From Cladorhizidae sp. MBARI D1340-BT2 (Eukaryota; Porifera; Demospongiae; Poecilosclerida; Cladorhizidae), in NCBI GenBank assembly GCA_028752905.1, contig JAQNBH010000004.1, positions 3,332,610 to 3,396,609 on the forward strand: DNA of 64,000 nt, read 5' to 3'. The notes under the pieces were generated by a model. That model was given only the letters and a program-made list of their open reading frames with translations. It made no database searches and had not been told where the DNA came from. The translations under genes were made by a program, and so were the position numbers. Positions 38,301-49,100 of the stretch are shown piece after piece (the stretch's first letter is position 1; every line of letters starts with the position of its first letter).

Positions 38301-38729
38301 TTACCTTCGTACAACAATGTCGAACAACCGCCTCAATCATCTCATGACATGCACAGTGCATAAAGAGCTGGTGAAGGAACTGAGCCTCAAGCAAGTGACA
38401 AATGACTTTGTGGATAGAGTAGAGAGGCGCTCATCCATCTTCGGCCACTTTTCCATTTCTTAGTAGATGTGAATGATAGTCTCTTTCTCTCTCTTAGATG
38501 TTAGTGCTAGTATACTGTTTGTCATCTGGTTATGTTATGTGTTCGGGTGATTACTAAATTGAAAATATTTTCAACACTAATTTACCCCAATGTCTGTAGG
38601 TCTAATTACTTCTATTTTTCAAAGTATCCTGGATGAGTCTCTAGAGACTCTCCTAGAGACTCCCATAGAGTAAGCAGCTTTAATACTGCTTTTGGCCCCC
38701 CCAACTTTCATATGGAAATTACCCCCCTG
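35389..38729 (+). mobile_element. hAT DNA transposon (ZMYM1-like), 3.3 kb, decayed
   Basis: Perfect 15-bp terminal inverted repeats begin CAGGGGGGTAATTTC (35389-35403) and end GAAATTACCCCCCTG (38715-38729), with a second inverted block (GGCCCCCCCAACTTT) just inside each end. TGAAG flanks both sides directly (35384-35388 and 38730-38734). It encodes one broken transposase on the plus strand. The element sits inside a minus-strand hAT-like gene whose frame is restored if the element and one TGAAG are removed, which confirms both ends. Confidence 0.88.
35926..38463 (+). pseudogene. hAT (ZMYM1-like) transposase with many stops
   Basis: The first exon (35926-36072) reads MPKRQASLLSFCQSP, like the short N-terminal motif of ZMYM1-type proteins, and ends at a good donor (CAG/gtacgt). 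After an intron, a TTF-type finger follows: AFQPAWYSQFSYLHY, DAIICHTCG, then FRKWKNAL and FHKHESSLCHKHA, interrupted by stops. Catalytic blocks are YSILADESTDASN (about 36929-36967), ARGQCYDGCSTMTG, HCYCHSLNLAVGDTIKN (about 37218-37268) and ILCPTRWTVQAASL. The C-terminal part is open for 268 codons (37657-38463) and ends with the hAT dimerisation region (PGTNASSERDFSALRRVKSY, NRLNHLMTCTVHKE). It shows the C-terminal half that the satellite-associated hAT copies have lost. At least six stops or shifts make it inactive. Confidence 0.85.
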
Positions 38730-38990
38730 TGAAGAGCTGGCTGGTTACGATGTAACCGTGACATCACTGAATTTTGTGCTCCCAACATTACATTGGCCCC
38801 ATCTGTACCTACCCTCCTTTATTATCATAAAGGAGGGTAGTGGATTCTTGAAAATGCTTATCGATGGCGTTAAATAGCAGCTCTGCAGTTGCCCTCTCTA
38901 CACTCTCTAGGGCAAAGAAGACACATCTCACCTGTCCTTGGGTGTTATCGAAGAATCAAAGCATAATAGCAGCTTGTCGTTTAACTGTAA
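38730..38990 (-). pseudogene. hAT-like transposase gene, middle piece
   Basis: Minus-strand reading gives QVRCVFFALESVERATAELL and FNAIDKHFQ, then, after a shift or small intron near 38835, GTDGANVMLGAQNSVMSRL. The latter holds the second catalytic Asp block of hAT proteins (TDGAN). Its right edge at 38990 joins in frame with the piece ending at 50194 (DETTDI followed by TVKRQAAIML) once the 11.2-kb element and one TAA are removed. Confidence 0.72.
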
Positions 38991-39205
38991 TAGACAGGGC
39001 CCAGCCAAGGAAAAACTGCCTAGCCCTAGCCCTAGCCCTAGCCCTAGCCCTAGGGCTTGCCATTTTTTCCTGTCAAAAAGGTTTTCTCAGTGGTTCCATC
39101 ATCTTGAACATATACCCTTTGATATTAGCTTGGGGGCCACCCTGAATTTTGCCTCAAATCCAAGATGGCCGCAAAATCCAAAATGGCCGCCAAAATTACA
39201 TTACT
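38991..39205 (+). repeat. Left terminal inverted repeat of the Academ-like element, with a hexamer expansion
   Basis: Contains five to six tandem CCCTAG hexamers (about 39017-39055) that are absent from the right repeat and from the second copy at 59959. The inner part has the paired AAGATGGCCGC / AAATGGCCGC motifs that also occur at 50045-50085. Confidence 0.8.
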
Positions 39206-39860
39206 AAGTATTCATTCCCCCATCATTAACTTTTTCTATTTAATATGGGGTTTACATGACACTGGAAGCCAATTTTTAGGTCTATAATACTTATTTGAGC
39301 TATTTTGCTCAAAACAGGCCGAGAAACCATAACAATCATGTACCACATGTCTGGAAATCCATTCACCAACAAAATGAGCGATAGAAACAAGAAATCCAGA
39401 GATACTGTTCATTCGCAACTATCCAAATCACTGTCTGTCTGTGAGTCAGATGAGTGGACTGCTCCAATACTACTGCCAGAAGAGGTAGACCACAACAGCT
39501 CACAATGTCACTTTCAGTAATCTCATCCTCTCCTGAGCTGTCAGCTCCTTTGTACTCACTATGGCAATTTTCTCTTCTTCTTTGGAAGCTGTTCCATGCC
39601 CCTCATATCTTCAATATCTGCATCATAATTGATGTCACCTGTATAATCAGAATGCTTTATCAAGCCTCACTCAATAGATAGGCTGTGAATTGTATTACTT
39701 ATAAACAAGTCTGATACAGCAAATGCACAATATTATGTAACTCTGCTATATGATTTAATTGCTGTTAACCTTGTTCTTCTGCTCGTCACTGTGAGGCTGG
39801 GTGGGAATTGTGGGCAGGTGAACCATATTGGCCTAATACCATCTTCCGTATCTTGTCTTT
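39206..39860. other. Interior non-coding part of the Academ-like element, left side
   Basis: AT-rich sequence between the left repeat and the 3' end of the transposase gene. Open frames here are under 80 codons and show no recognisable motif. Confidence 0.5.
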
Positions 39861-39869
39861 GTTAGAAGG

Positions 39870-41067
39870 ATACTCAATATCGCAATATCTTGCTTAGACA
39901 TTGATACCAAATCAAAGCTTGTAAATCACTTCTCTTGAGGTGTTCATTGGTGCTATTCTCATCTGGCAAGATACTTGAACTGGATTTCACTTTCTGCTTG
40001 TCGTACATTCTGATCCTTGTTCTCACAAACTCTTCGTGTTCACTTTCAGCATACATACAAGAAACTCTTAGCATCAGTGAGGTCTTCGACTGAAGTGAGT
40101 GATGTGCCGAGATGCGAGAGGAGATGGTATGTTCCCAGTTTCTCCATCTTCTTCAGTGGTTTTACTTTACCAACACCAAACGGATAAGAGGTTGTATCAC
40201 ACCCAATGATGATGTGATAGGCAGGAAGAACTTGACACATCTTTTCACCAAATCGGTCATTTAGAGCTTTCAAACTAACATACCTCTCATGGTCAATCTT
40301 CATCAGCCAGTCTTGTAATGGTTTACTGACAGAATAGGCATAATTATGTCGGGAGAATCAAGACATCTGTATCTGTAGCCCTGACAATTACGAGATCTTT
40401 TGACTTTAAGGCCTGGAGGATGAGCCTGGTATCAGCTTCATGGTGGTTGCAGGAGTCAAGCATCTCGATCTTTAGCTGCGTTATTAACCAGGTGTTCTAT
40501 TCCTCTGTTAATGTCAGTGAAACTTTCAGCTTGGATCTCACAGCATCAGTTCTCTTGTAGTAATCAACCAGAAATCGAATGAGCTCTGTCTTGTTTGCTG
40601 AGTTTCTCAGAAATCTTTCCCCTTAGGCATACTCTGTTCAGAGCTTGGGATGTGAGTTCTTCTTCCAGATGTACCACGCCGACGTCGAGTGAGTTCCTTC
40701 GTTGTGGCTGTACTGTATGAATCAAATATGATTCCCAACTGCTGAGGTTTGGAGTCACATGCTGGCAAGCAAAATTTTAACAGGGCTTCTGCATATTCTC
40801 TCCAAGTTTGCTGAGCAGTAACAGATTTCACAGCAGCCATTCCGTCAATAAGCCAATTTCCCCCAAATGGTGGTTTCTCAAGCACTGATTTAGACTCTTC
40901 TATAAGGTAGTTCCTCAATGCTGCCTTTGAACCTTGTCTGAAATCTCTCTCTGGTGTGGCTAGAGCTAGTGGAACAGTAGTCAAGGGATATGAATGTGCC
41001 TCATCTGGAGATGTTGCCAGTAAACCGAAGGTCTGTCTGTCTTCTTTGAGGATATTAACAACTTATA
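39870..41067 (-). pseudogene. Academ-like transposase gene, 3' part with XPG/PIN-like motifs
   Basis: On the minus strand the block after the Gypsy insertion reads PLALATPERDF, NWLIDGMAAVKSV and IIFDSYSTATTKELTRRRRG, then HHEADTRLILQALKSKDL and TDTDVLIL (about 40450-40350), then MCQVLPAYHIIIGCDTTSYP and FGVGKVKPLKKM (about 40250-40165). The acidic positions in FDSY, EADTR, TDTD and GCDTTS follow the order of metal-binding residues in XPG/PIN-type nucleases. Several frameshifts and stops (for example after VLILPT near 40350) break the frame. It is separated from the rest of its gene by the Gypsy element. Confidence 0.68.
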
Positions 41068-41072
41068 GGTCT

Positions 41073-41433
41073 TGTCAGGACCGGTGTCCAACATCCAGGC
41101 TCCTTCCTAACTATTAAACACACACAAACTATTCGTGCATATCACACTAAGGTATTGATTGAATTAACCATAACATTCATTAGTTAACCACATGCTAATC
41201 TTGTATCATCGTTAGTTTTACCCATTTCTTGTGAGCCAGCGGGCGGGGCGGTATTTAACCCAACCCAGCTGGGCTAGTGCAGTTCTGTACAATCTCTATT
41301 TTATCCAATAACCTACTTACAGCCTAAACTCTGTGTAGATAGATACCTTGGGGATTTGAACCTCTCCTTGGTCGGGTAGATAAGTGCGGCAGAACTCTGG
41401 TGGCAGCTATTGTTATTACCTTTTGCCCCAACA
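41073..41433 (+). repeat. 5' LTR of the Gypsy element
   Basis: Contains a GC-box-like GCGGGCGGGGCGG followed by TATTTAA (about 41250), the probable core promoter. The integration site is in the minus-strand Academ-like gene. Confidence 0.93.
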
Positions 41434-41488
41434 ATTGGTGGCAGCGGTGTACGAACTTTCAGCCATTCGAAGGCCTACCAACTCCATC

Positions 41489-42367
41489 ATGGACACTAGA
41501 CACACTGTTCGAGGATATAGCGAGACAGCTTCTGCACTGTCAAGCGAGGCACAACAAGCACCCCCTGTGGATAACCATCTGCAAGTGTTACAGTCGATCA
41601 CTGAACAACTTCTCCATCTGCAGACAGATGCTGCAGAAAGAGAGCGCCGCCAAGATAATGAAGCGGCAGAAAGAAGAGAACGAGAGGCTGAAGAACACAA
41701 AGGGACACTGGCTATGGAGAAGGCTAAACTAGATGCTCAGCTAAAGCTAGAAGAACATAAGATACAAGTCCAGATGGACTTGGAGAAAGCCAGGTTAGCA
41801 CAGGACAAGGCACTGGCAGAACAACAGATGGCCCGGGATGATGCTAGACTCAGGAGGACAGAGCTAGACCAGATTACCAAGAACATTGCACCATGGCAAG
41901 ACCATGACCAACCTGCCTCATTCCTGCGAAAATTTGAAGATGCTATGACAGCAGCTGAAATACCTCGTAATCATTGGCCCAAGCGACTACTACCCTTGCT
42001 CACTGGTAAGGCTGCTTCTGCTTACACTTGTCATGTCCCTACAGAAGCCAAAGATGACTACCCCAAATTGAGAGAGGCCATGCTCACTGCTATGGGTAAA
42101 TCAAAGGATGCATGCAGACGACAATTTTGGAACTACAGGAGGACGCCTATGGAACCACTCACAGACACACTAAGAGAGTTGCAATGGATAAGCACCAGAT
42201 TGCTAGAAGACTGCAATACCGTGGAGGAAGCAGCAGCAGTAATGACAACTGGGAAGTTCCTCTCTTTATTTTCACTTGAAGATGCTGACCATGTCAGGCA
42301 AAGAAAACCCACAACCACACTTGATTATGCCAATTTCATGACAGACCGGCTGGAAATGCGACAATAA
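41489..42367 (+). CDS. gag: Gypsy gag
   Basis: An open 293-codon frame, with the start chosen at the Met before DTRHTVRGYSE just after the primer-binding site. An upstream in-frame stretch overlaps the LTR. The N-terminal third is a long charged coiled coil (repeated RREREAEE- and KARLAQDKALAE-like stretches). The capsid-like part holds WPKRLLPLLTGKAASAY, which is characteristic of zinc-finger/SCAN-like gag relatives. It stops at TAA 42365; the zinc knuckle lies beyond, out of frame. It forms the particle core in an intact element. Confidence 0.75.
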   Translation: MDTRHTVRGYSETASALSSEAQQAPPVDNHLQVLQSITEQLLHLQTDAAERERRQDNEAAERREREAEEHKGTLAMEKAKLDAQLKLEEHKIQVQMDLEKARLAQDKALAEQQMARDDARLRRTELDQITKNIAPWQDHDQPASFLRKFEDAMTAAEIPRNHWPKRLLPLLTGKAASAYTCHVPTEAKDDYPKLREAMLTAMGKSKDACRRQFWNYRRTPMEPLTDTLRELQWISTRLLEDCNTVEEAAAVMTTGKFLSLFSLEDADHVRQRKPTTTLDYANFMTDRLEMRQ

Positions 42368-43300
42368 TCGGGAGATCCTCGACCACACCGCTACTGGCAG
42401 CCCAGACCGGATAACAGACCACCGCACCTGCCAGATACAAATTCTGGAAGGAGAGAACCTCTACTCCCATATTCCGAGAGAAACCATCAACCTCATCCAT
42501 TCAAGCATGAACAGATTAGTCGACCTCTCTCTCCCACCAACAGAAGACCTGATGGCCCAAGAGGAGGTGGTCAGGACACTATAGTGTGCTATGGTTGTGG
42601 GCAGAAGGGCCACAAACGCCCTGACTACCCAAGACAAGTCAGGAGGATAGCATCTCCTCAACCACCAACGGCACTGTATCTGACAGGCTCTATTGGATCA
42701 ACTACATGTAAAAGTCTATTGATTGACACTGGTTCTGTTTCCACTATAGTGCATCCACGACATGTCACACCCGAAGACTACATCGGAGAGACCACCACAC
42801 TATCTGGCTTGGCAGCTCCCCACAGGACTGGCCATTGCCAAGATTCAACTACACATTGGCAACCATAGCCTACAGATGACTACATAGTTGCAGTTTCAGA
42901 TTGGATTGGTCACGACGACGCATACCTGGGCATGGACTTGGGTCTGCTTGATTACCTCATCCATGTCGAGAGGCAGCAGAGAGCTCATTCTACCACAGTT
43001 CGAGTGACGAGAGCACAAGATGCAAGGGACCAGGCAGTACAGCAAAGTGACCAGGAAGCTACGGATCAGTCAGGAGCAGAACCCATCTCACTAGGTGATA
43101 TCTATGACTTTGATGATACTCTGTTTCAATCCAATTCTGTAGAACCGGCACAAGTGCAGGCTGTGCCAGATGCCAGCCCACAAGAACAAGAGCCACTACC
43201 GGATCTCACTCACAACCCCTCAGACAAAGCTGAACTTATACAGCAGCAGAAGGAAGATTCCACACTAGCTCCTCTTCACTCACTAGGGGACAATAATGAC
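42368..43300 (+). pseudogene. Gypsy nucleocapsid knuckle, protease and linker, broken
   Basis: The knuckle at 42587-42630 reads CYGCGQKGHKRPDYP: the last Cys of the CCHC pattern is Tyr. The aspartic protease active site LIDTGSVSTIV is at about 42718-42750. A shift near 42825 and a stop near 42884 interrupt it before DAYLGMDLGLLDYL, the protease end. A linker rich in Gln/Glu/Asp follows (42960-43290). Confidence 0.75.
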
Positions 43301-43904
43301 AAAGGCTACAGTTGGGAAGATGGCTTACTGGTTCACAATGAAAACAGACGATTTTGGCATGGATTACACCAGGATTGTGCTTCCCACTCAAAGAAGACAG
43401 ACTGTAATCAAGTTGGCCCACTCTTCTCTCACTGGAGGCCACTTCGGGAGAAAAAAGACTCAAGCTAAGATCAGGCAGCACTTTACATGGCCGGGACTCA
43501 CCACTGATGTGCAGCAGTTTTGCCAGACATCTCCGGAGTGCCAGAAGGCAGCTCCACACCCACATCAACGTGCACCCCTCCATCCTCTTCCTGTCATTAC
43601 GACACCTTTTACAAAGATAGCGTTCGACATCGTTGGACCTCTACCTAGGACCAAATCGGGATTCAAATACATGATACCTAATAAATGACAAAGATGGTTA
43701 ATCATTCTACCAACAAAAACTGACCCTTGATCCGTCAAGATGTGTTCTGGTAATCCTGTGCGTGAGAAGACTTCCAGCATGGCCTCTGCCACGACTTCTG
43801 CTGTCACCCGTTTAAGTGGAATGGCTTCTGGGTACTTGGAGGCATAACACATACTTGTTATCCACCACATCAGGACCTCACCATACCACCCGCAATCCGA
43901 TGGG
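43296..43904 (+). pseudogene. Gypsy integrase N-terminal and core, with a 190-bp internal inversion
   Basis: The HHCC zinc domain (HSSLTGGHFGRKKT ... FCQTSPECQ) is at about 43415-43545 and the first core block FTKIAFDIVGPLP at about 43606-43645. From about 43676 to 43866 the sequence is in reverse orientation: only the minus strand gives CYASKYPEAIPLKRV and LPEHILTDQGSVFVGR, which hold the second catalytic Asp. Normal orientation resumes with YHPQSDGMLERWHASL, the Glu block. Confidence 0.85.
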
Positions 43905-45142
43905 ATGCTTGAGCGGTGGCATGCCTCGCTCAAGGCAATGTTGAAGAAAGCCTCCCAAGATAAGCAACACTGGGATTGTTATCTTAAATTCTTATTGTTC
44001 TCATATAGGAACACTCCTCATACTGTGACAGGTCACGCTCCGTTTGAGCTTATTTATGGCCGCAATGTGAGAGGTCCTCTGGAGGTACTTAAGTCTACCT
44101 GGATGACAGCAGATACTACTGCAACAACTGTCATTGATTGGATAAATGCATTGAAACACAAGATGTCCACAATGGCTGAGATTGTTGGCTCCAAAGAGTT
44201 GGTTGTAAAAGAGGCCACGAAAAGAACTTATGACAGAACAGCACAGCTAAAAGAATTCTCCCTTGGTTCCATGGTCTTGGTGAGAATACCACAGCTCACA
44301 GGAAAATTAGATGACAAATGGGAAGGCCCTTATGAAGTCTTGGAGCAGGTCTCACCACTCACTTATAGACTCGCCATTCCGGGTCGAACAAACCGTTCCA
44401 GAGTCTTGCATGTCAATATGCTGAAACTGTGGCGGACAGTAGACAACCGAGTGCTTCGCATCATAGTTGCAATTGAGGACAGCCAGGACACTCATCCTCA
44501 ATACCCAGCTAATCCTCTCCCAACCCTGAATAAACACCAGGCAGAGCAGTTAGCTGCATTGCTACAGTCACACAAAGACTTCATAACGGATGCACCTGGA
44601 CTCACAACTGCACTTGAACACACCATTGACACCAAAGATGCTTCACCCATTAGGACGGCTCAGTATCGTTTGGCTCCCGCATGCAAGGAACAACTCCGGG
44701 AAGAAGTCTCCGCTCTTCGAGCAGCTGGTATCCTTGAGCCTTCACTGAGTCCGTGGTCGTCCCCTATCTTACCTGTTCGGAAGAAAGACGGTGGAATCCG
44801 ACTTTGCATAGATTTCCGTCGAATTAACACTATCACTGTGCCAGATCCATACCTGATGCCACGCATCGATGAGATCATCGACACACTCGCTGATGCCAAG
44901 TTCTTATCCACATTGGACCTGAACAAAGGGTTTCATCAGGTGCCACTCAGAACACAAGACAAACCCAAAACGGCTTTCTGCACGTCCTGGGAAAAATTTC
45001 AGTATACTCGGATGCCCTTTGGTCTGCGTGGAGCACCCGCTACATTCCAGCGCTTGATGGATAGAGCCCTGGACGCCCACTTGGACTATTCTCGCGCGTA
45101 CCTCGATGATATTGTCGTGTTCAGCATATCTTGGAACCAACA
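43905..45142 (+). pseudogene. pol: Gypsy integrase C-terminus fused to reverse transcriptase
   Basis: One continuous frame of over 400 codons. It begins with the integrase Glu block (MLERWHASLK), goes through the GPY/F-type module (DKWEGPYEVLEQVSPLTYRL) to LHVNMLKLW, and then directly into reverse transcriptase: LREEVSALRAAGILEPSLSP, PVRKKDGGIRLCIDFRRIN, STLDLNKGFHQVPL (catalytic Asp), MPFGLRGAPATFQRLMD and YLDDIVVFS (catalytic Asp pair). This shared frame shows that integrase naturally precedes reverse transcriptase here. Just after YLDD about 70 residues of the thumb/connection are missing. Confidence 0.88.
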
Positions 45143-45777
45143 TCTCAGACAAAGTCCGACATCCGATCATTCCTTGGCTTGTCGGGCTACTACAGGAAGT
45201 TTGTAGCAGAATTCGCACAGAACTCGGTCGAGCTCACAGCAGCAACCACAAAATCAGCCCCGGAGAAGACTCACTGGTCACCACAATTGGAACTTGAGTT
45301 TGCATACCTAAAAGATGCCTTGTGCAAATTGCCTACGCTTGCCATACCCACACACACAGACATGTTCCTGTTACAGACGGACGCTTCCATAAGAGGTCTC
45401 GGAGCTATACTTACTGTTGTGCGGGGCGGAGCTGAGATACCAGCTGCCTTCTATTCCCGACGACTACTACCTGCAGAGACTCGCTATTCGGCTACCAAGC
45501 TGGAAGGTCTAGCAGTTGTTGCAGCAGTGGAGCACTTCAGCTATTACTTGGTGTGTCGCCCTTTCAAAATCCAAACGGACCACCGTGCCTTGTCCTTTCT
45601 CAACACCACCAAATACCTCAATGGAAGGCTGGCAGGATGGGCACTTCGTCTTCAGCACTACTCCTTCACCATCGTGTATCGTCCCGGGAAGGACAACGCT
45701 AATGCAGATGCGCTCTCCCATCAGGCATGGAAAGATCAACCTAATGACGGCCTTTGGCCTCTAGAAGGAGGGGAGGA
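45131..45777 (+). CDS. pol: Gypsy RNase H domain (part of pol)
   Basis: Open to the polypurine tract. It starts in the connection (KSDIRSFLGLSGYYRKFV) and has the RNase H acidic blocks LLQTDASIRGLGAIL, ATKLEGLAVVAAVEHF, IQTDHRALSFL and NANADALSHQAW. It lies in a different frame from the reverse transcriptase because of the deletion at about 45140. The stop is beyond the LTR start. Confidence 0.85.
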
Positions 45778-46134
45778 TGTCAGGACCGGCCCTAACATCC
45801 AAGCTCCTTCCTAACTATTAAACACACAAACTATTCGTGCATATCACACTAAGGTATTGATTGAATTAACCATAACATTCATTAGTTAACCACATGCTAA
45901 TCTTGTATCATCGTTAGTTTTACCCATTTCTTGTGAGCCAGCGGGCGGGGGTATTTAACCCCAACCCAGCTGGGCTAGTTCAGTTCTGTACAATCTCTAT
46001 TTTATCCAATAACCTACTTACAGCCTAAACTCTGTGTAGATAGATACCTTGGGGATTTGAACCTCTCCTTGGTCGGGTAGATAAGTGCGGCAGAACTCTG
46101 GTGGCAGCTATTGTTATTACCTTTTGCCCCAACA
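45778..46134 (+). repeat. 3' LTR of the Gypsy element
   Basis: Differs from the 5' LTR by a short substitution near its start (CCGGCCCTAAC against CCGGTGTCCAAC), one AC unit, a small GC-box deletion and single bases. Confidence 0.93.
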
Positions 46135-46139
46135 GGTCT

Positions 46140-49100
46140 TTTTGGCCATCTCCATCCCAGTTTTGATGTTGAGCCTGGTAATCTTGGTGAAAAAATTGAC
46201 TCACTCTTCCCCTGTTGCTCTGAGTCTCAAGTCAACAAATTCTTTGAATTTGTGCTCTCCAGCTTCCGTGGATGACATCAATCCTCTTATAACATTACAA
46301 TGGATTTCCACACCAGTCTTCATATGACGAGCAGGACCATTCAGGAAAGGGTTGAAGTATTTTTCAAGCTGAAGTATATTTTGATGCTGTGTTCTAGCCC
46401 CTATGGTGGTCTCCTTGTGGGCTGAGGAGGTGAGGATATTTAGTCTTTCCTTCAGCGTAGCTCTGAGCTTAGCCATGATATGACTGGTCTTGATGTTGTG
46501 CTCTCATTGGTACTGTATCCACTTTGATTGGACCACCTCTGACCTTCACTTCTCGGTTGATTGTGGACTCAGTTATCAGATCCCCATGGATTGTAGAGAA
46601 GGGCTCACCAGACAATGATACGCCGAACCCATTTTGGGCCAGATCATCGCATGCTTCTTTGTTATTCACCTTGATGTCTTGGAATTTGACGTGCTGGAAT
46701 GTAAGGTATCTGGCAAGTTAATATGCCCAAAGGCGAAGCATTTTGGAATTAAGGCCCATTCTGCTGCTAGGTGTCTTTCGGTGCATTTCTCCCTGACTGC
46801 ACTTATTAAACTCAACATCGCTGAAACGTCCATGAGATATTCCACAATCATCTTAGCCTGTGTCCCTTCTGCTGATGTCAATGAAGAATGAAGAACAGAT
46901 AACTTTGAACCCAGGCAATCGCAATAATGATTCAAGATTTTCTGGACAAGGGTACTGTCTGAGGCTATCTTTAATGTGCAGGTCCAAATTGGTACCGATA
47001 TTGCTTGCCTTTATACGGTACCTAATTAAAGCCTCAAATGACTGTTTGTGCAAATGGACACTTCTGTAGTAATGGCGGTCCTCTCTTGAGCCACAGAACC
47101 TTCGGCTATAGCTCCAGCTTCCACCCACCAATCACTGAAACCCAGACAACCATACTTTTTGAACAGAATCTTGAGGTTCACCAAAATTGTGTGGAAGCCT
47201 CCCATGAGAGGTATGATTTTTTCATACTTTTCCTGATTGATCCCAGAAATGATCAGCATCTTGGAGTTGATTGCCTCATCAGCTTGGGCAAATATATGAC
47301 CCAACTCAAGGTCATTTGCAATCTGCACTATCAGATCCATATACCACTTAATGACTTTGTCATCTGGTGGCAATGGAACTACTGGAAGATACTCTAGCTT
47401 GCATTTAGTAGTTGAGCAGTCAGTCACGCCTTTCATGAATGTTATCCAAGAACCAATCGGGCCCAGTACATCTTTTTCAACATCTGGAAAACATTCTTTT
47501 AGGCAGTTATCACCAATGGTACCAACCAAAACCCAGGCAATGTTCAATGTCATTGCGTCATCTAGCAATGGGGAGTTTTTGTAGTCATCATTGAAATTGG
47601 GGGATGATGGAGGGAGTGTCTTGGGGATTTTGAAGGAACCATAATCGGATATCTCTTGGTCAATGATATCGGTCTGCACTGGTTTGGATGTTGAGCTGGG
47701 TGTGGTATCACTTAGATACCTAGCCTGGATTATAGTTCCAGTTGTGTGGTGAGTGGTATGTGCCCCAGTTAGTGTCTGTTGCAACCCATCAGAGTTATCA
47801 AACATTGTATGCACACTGTGACCTTTTATGAAACCTGGAGGCAGCATCTTCTTGCGCTCCATTGATACAGACTTCGCCCATTTGTTGTTCAAATGGCAGA
47901 CATCGGTATAGGGTATTCCTACTCCACATCGATTTAGTAAAGTGGTTGCTTCTTTACTACCTGTGAGTCTATGTATTGTCAGACTCGGGGCAGTTCCTAT
48001 TGGTGATCGCTCACCAGTGACCATCTTTTCCCAACTCTGACTCAAAGCTGATATTTTCTCTGCTTGAGAATTGCTCGGAACTACAAGGATATTTTTTTAT
48101 CTCTTGGGATCTCTCGACCAGCAAATAGCATTGTAGATGCAGCACAGTGGTTTGTGGTTATCAAGCAGATCAATCAACTCTTGTGCTTCAAGGGGCCATT
48201 TTGCAGATTCCCTCTGTGAAATCTTACGACAAATCAGTCTCGAGAACGCTTTGGTCAAGTCATCTTCTCAGTGTCCGTGGCCTTGAAGTGTAGCTTCTGA
48301 ATACATGATGGGATTTACTCTACTAGGGTGCACTATGAGGCACTTACCGACCACAATGGAATCACCAAATTTTTCCATCAGCTATTGCTTTAAGGTAAAT
48401 GTTTTCTTGATTAGTGGATCATCAAGGTTATGATCTTGGCTCAACTCTTTCCAATAACTCTGTCAAAAGATAGGCTTCTTGATCCTTGATAACTTTATGG
48501 TTAAATAACCAGAAAAACTTGTCAATAACTTCTGACCCTAACTCATTCTTCCTGATGTCATGTGCAGAGGATTTTTTATGATCATAAGCATAGGTGAAGT
48601 TCATATAACATGTCTTGTGGTAGTAAAGATCAATTGCAAAAACATCATAGGATGCTCCACCGAGTAATACATCCAAACGCTTGGCAGCAGCGTAGTACTT
48701 GTTCTCCTGATCCTTGATTTTTAAGTCCATTTGACTTTTTATCTTTCTGAGAGCATTACCTTCTGAGCATCTCCCAAGGCCACCATTGTTATACTGTTTA
48801 CTGTCAGCACTTGTCTCCAAATTACAGATAAAGCAGACACGCTTCTTCCGTGTTGATTCCCTGGGGAATCTATATGATTTGCTGTCTATTCCACTGGGCC
48901 CAGGAACAGATTCTGAACCAGATTGCCTAAGTTGAACTGGCCCGAGTTTCCTTTCGTTTCACTCGATTTCGAAATGTGATTTGGCACCCTATCCTTGTGG
49001 TGAATGGACAGTCTTGGTGCAGCTAATCGGAATTCAGTGTAAAGAGGATGAGAACATACATTCTTATCAACACTCAACCATCTGTCAGCAAGTGCTTGGA

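Larger units (their letters stand above)
41073..46134 (+). mobile_element. Ty3/Gypsy LTR retrotransposon with integrase before reverse transcriptase (Gmr1-like)
   Basis: Two LTRs (361 and 357 bp) start TGTCAGGACCGG and end TTTTGCCCCAACA, differ only by a few substitutions and small indels, and are flanked by GGTCT (41068-41072 and 46135-46139). A primer-binding-site-like TTGGTGGCAGCGGTG follows the 5' LTR, and a purine tract (AGAAGGAGGGGAGGA) precedes the 3' LTR. Domains run gag, zinc knuckle, protease, integrase, reverse transcriptase, RNase H. Frameshifts, a broken zinc knuckle, an inversion and a deletion make it inactive. The LTRs' similarity suggests a fairly recent insertion. Confidence 0.93.

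Noticed and set aside
35389..38463. The hAT element here as the direct parent of the macrosatellite hAT copies
   Set aside because: The proteins are related but differ at most positions (for example LMADEVSDAS against LADESTDAS), so they are different families.
39017..39055. Interstitial telomere sequence
   Set aside because: The hexamer is CCCTAG, not CCCTAA, the tract is under 40 bp and it lies inside a transposon end.
43905..45142. Integrase-before-reverse-transcriptase order as a rearrangement
   Set aside because: The two domains share one continuous frame with a normal linker, so the order is inherited. Only the small inversion upstream is a rearrangement.
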